From NCBI GenBank assembly GCA_023269675.1, contig JAHFSX010000015.1, positions 1 to 64,000 on the forward strand: a DNA stretch of 64,000 nt, written 5' to 3'. The stretch comes from Verrucomicrobiota bacterium. GTDB lineage: Bacteria; Verrucomicrobiota; Kiritimatiellia; RFP12; UBA1067. Positions 63,590 to 64,000 of this stretch are shown here, in pieces. The notes beneath the pieces are model-generated. The model did no database searches. It saw only the letters and a list, made by a program, of their open reading frames with translations, and had not been told where the DNA came from. The position numbers were made by a program, and so were the translations under genes. Positions within the stretch are counted from its first letter, which is position 1; each line of letters begins with the position of its first letter.

Positions 63590-64000
63590 ATGCGTAAGAT
63601 GTTGTTGTGCCTGTTGGTCCCGGCGCTCGCCGGCATGTGTCAGGAAGTTCCCAAACCTGCTCCGGCGCAGGACGTGAAAAGTTACGTGTGGGTGAAAGAT
63701 AACGCCGCCAAACAGGACATGTTCCTGCAGGACGTGGCGGCGTTTCTGGAGAAAGAGGGGTACTTCTACCTCGCGACGGTCGAGAACGACGGGGCCCGCG
63801 TGCGGCCGCTCAAGTACGTGATGGTGGCGGACAACAAGCTGCTGTTCGTGACGTCGTCCAAGAAGGAGATGTACCCTCAGCTCGTTAAGAATCCGAACGT
63901 CGAGCTGTCGCGGACCGCGACGGACGGCAGCGCCTACCTCCGCTATAAGGGCAAAGCCGTGCTCTGCGCCGATGCGGACGTGAAGGCCAAGCTGCTGGAG
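63590..64000 (+). CDS. Exported pyridoxamine 5'-phosphate oxidase-like split-barrel protein, partial
   Basis: The first 137 codons are in the window; the gene runs off the right edge. GGAGGT lies 7 nt before the ATG. A short signal peptide (MRKMLLCLLVPALAG) is followed by VAAFLEKEGYFYLATVENDG, LKYVMVADNKLLFVTSSKKE, MYPQLVKNPNVELSRTATDG and LRYKGKAVLC, the order of motifs in FMN-binding split-barrel proteins of the pyridoxamine-phosphate-oxidase clan. Export of such a protein is uncommon. Substrate unknown. Confidence 0.8.
   Translation, partial: MRKMLLCLLVPALAGMCQEVPKPAPAQDVKSYVWVKDNAAKQDMFLQDVAAFLEKEGYFYLATVENDGARVRPLKYVMVADNKLLFVTSSKKEMYPQLVKNPNVELSRTATDGSAYLRYKGKAVLCADADVKAKLLE

Overview
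The window is GC-rich, densely coding DNA with no rRNA, tRNA, CRISPR array, integrase or transposase gene that I could find. The gene content suggests an anaerobic, saccharolytic, Gram-negative bacterium of the PVC group, most likely Kiritimatiellota or a close relative. The grounds are Tat-exported Gfo/Idh and sugar-isomerase-like proteins, DUF2961 (GH172) and heparinase-like secreted enzymes, sigma-54 regulation, pyruvate:ferredoxin oxidoreductase, rubredoxin and Feo iron uptake. This assignment is inference from content, not from a marker gene.

Layout. 1-3.9 kb: exported proteins (HEAT-like fragment, Gfo/Idh oxidoreductase, beta-barrel porin, TIM-barrel isomerase-like protein). 4.2-9.1 kb: a TetR/CerR regulator followed by an ABC permease, ATPase, HlyD adaptor and TolC-like outer membrane factor, a complete tripartite exporter operon. 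9.6-13.3 kb: an unrecognised membrane protein and a secreted lyase-like enzyme. 13.9-17.6 kb: YejB/YejE/OppD-type peptide transporter genes without a binding protein or second ATPase. 17.9-19 kb: a J-domain protein. 19.4-36.1 kb: nitrogen and nucleotide core metabolism, with carB-carA divergent from purF-gltB-gltD-pyrG-purC and a NifA-like sigma-54 activator. 36.3-45.4 kb: rubredoxin, trmB, nifJ, class II aldolase, glycogen phosphorylase and an SDR. 45.7-56.6 kb: a flavoprotein and a polysaccharide-degradation locus (heparinase II/III, GH172, clan-A arabinofuranosidase-like, GH28-like). 57-60.4 kb: a gluconate-dehydrogenase-like small subunit, a GMC flavoprotein and a nine-heme membrane cytochrome. 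60.8 kb to the end: feoB-feoA and a partial split-barrel flavin protein.

How the parts may work together. Four glutamine-using enzymes of different families (CarA, PurF, GltB, PyrG) sit together with a sigma-54 enhancer-binding protein. Two near-identical -24/-12 elements (TTGGCACACCSCSTGCT) lie in front of carB and of the porin gene at 2018. A 14-bp palindrome, CGACA-N4-TGTCG or a close variant, occurs upstream of both. This suggests a small nitrogen regulon, readable from the sequence but not proven. The secreted glycosidases followed by a periplasmic sugar/aldonate dehydrogenase and a nonaheme cytochrome suggest that liberated sugars can be oxidised outside the cytoplasm with electrons passed to heme.

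The least expected content is in the spacers. Several families of dispersed palindromic elements each occur two or three times, including one of about 286 bp placed 6-9 bp after a stop codon in the same orientation both times. Short tandem repeats of 7-8 bp sit at gene starts and ends, in three cases replacing a recognisable Shine-Dalgarno sequence.
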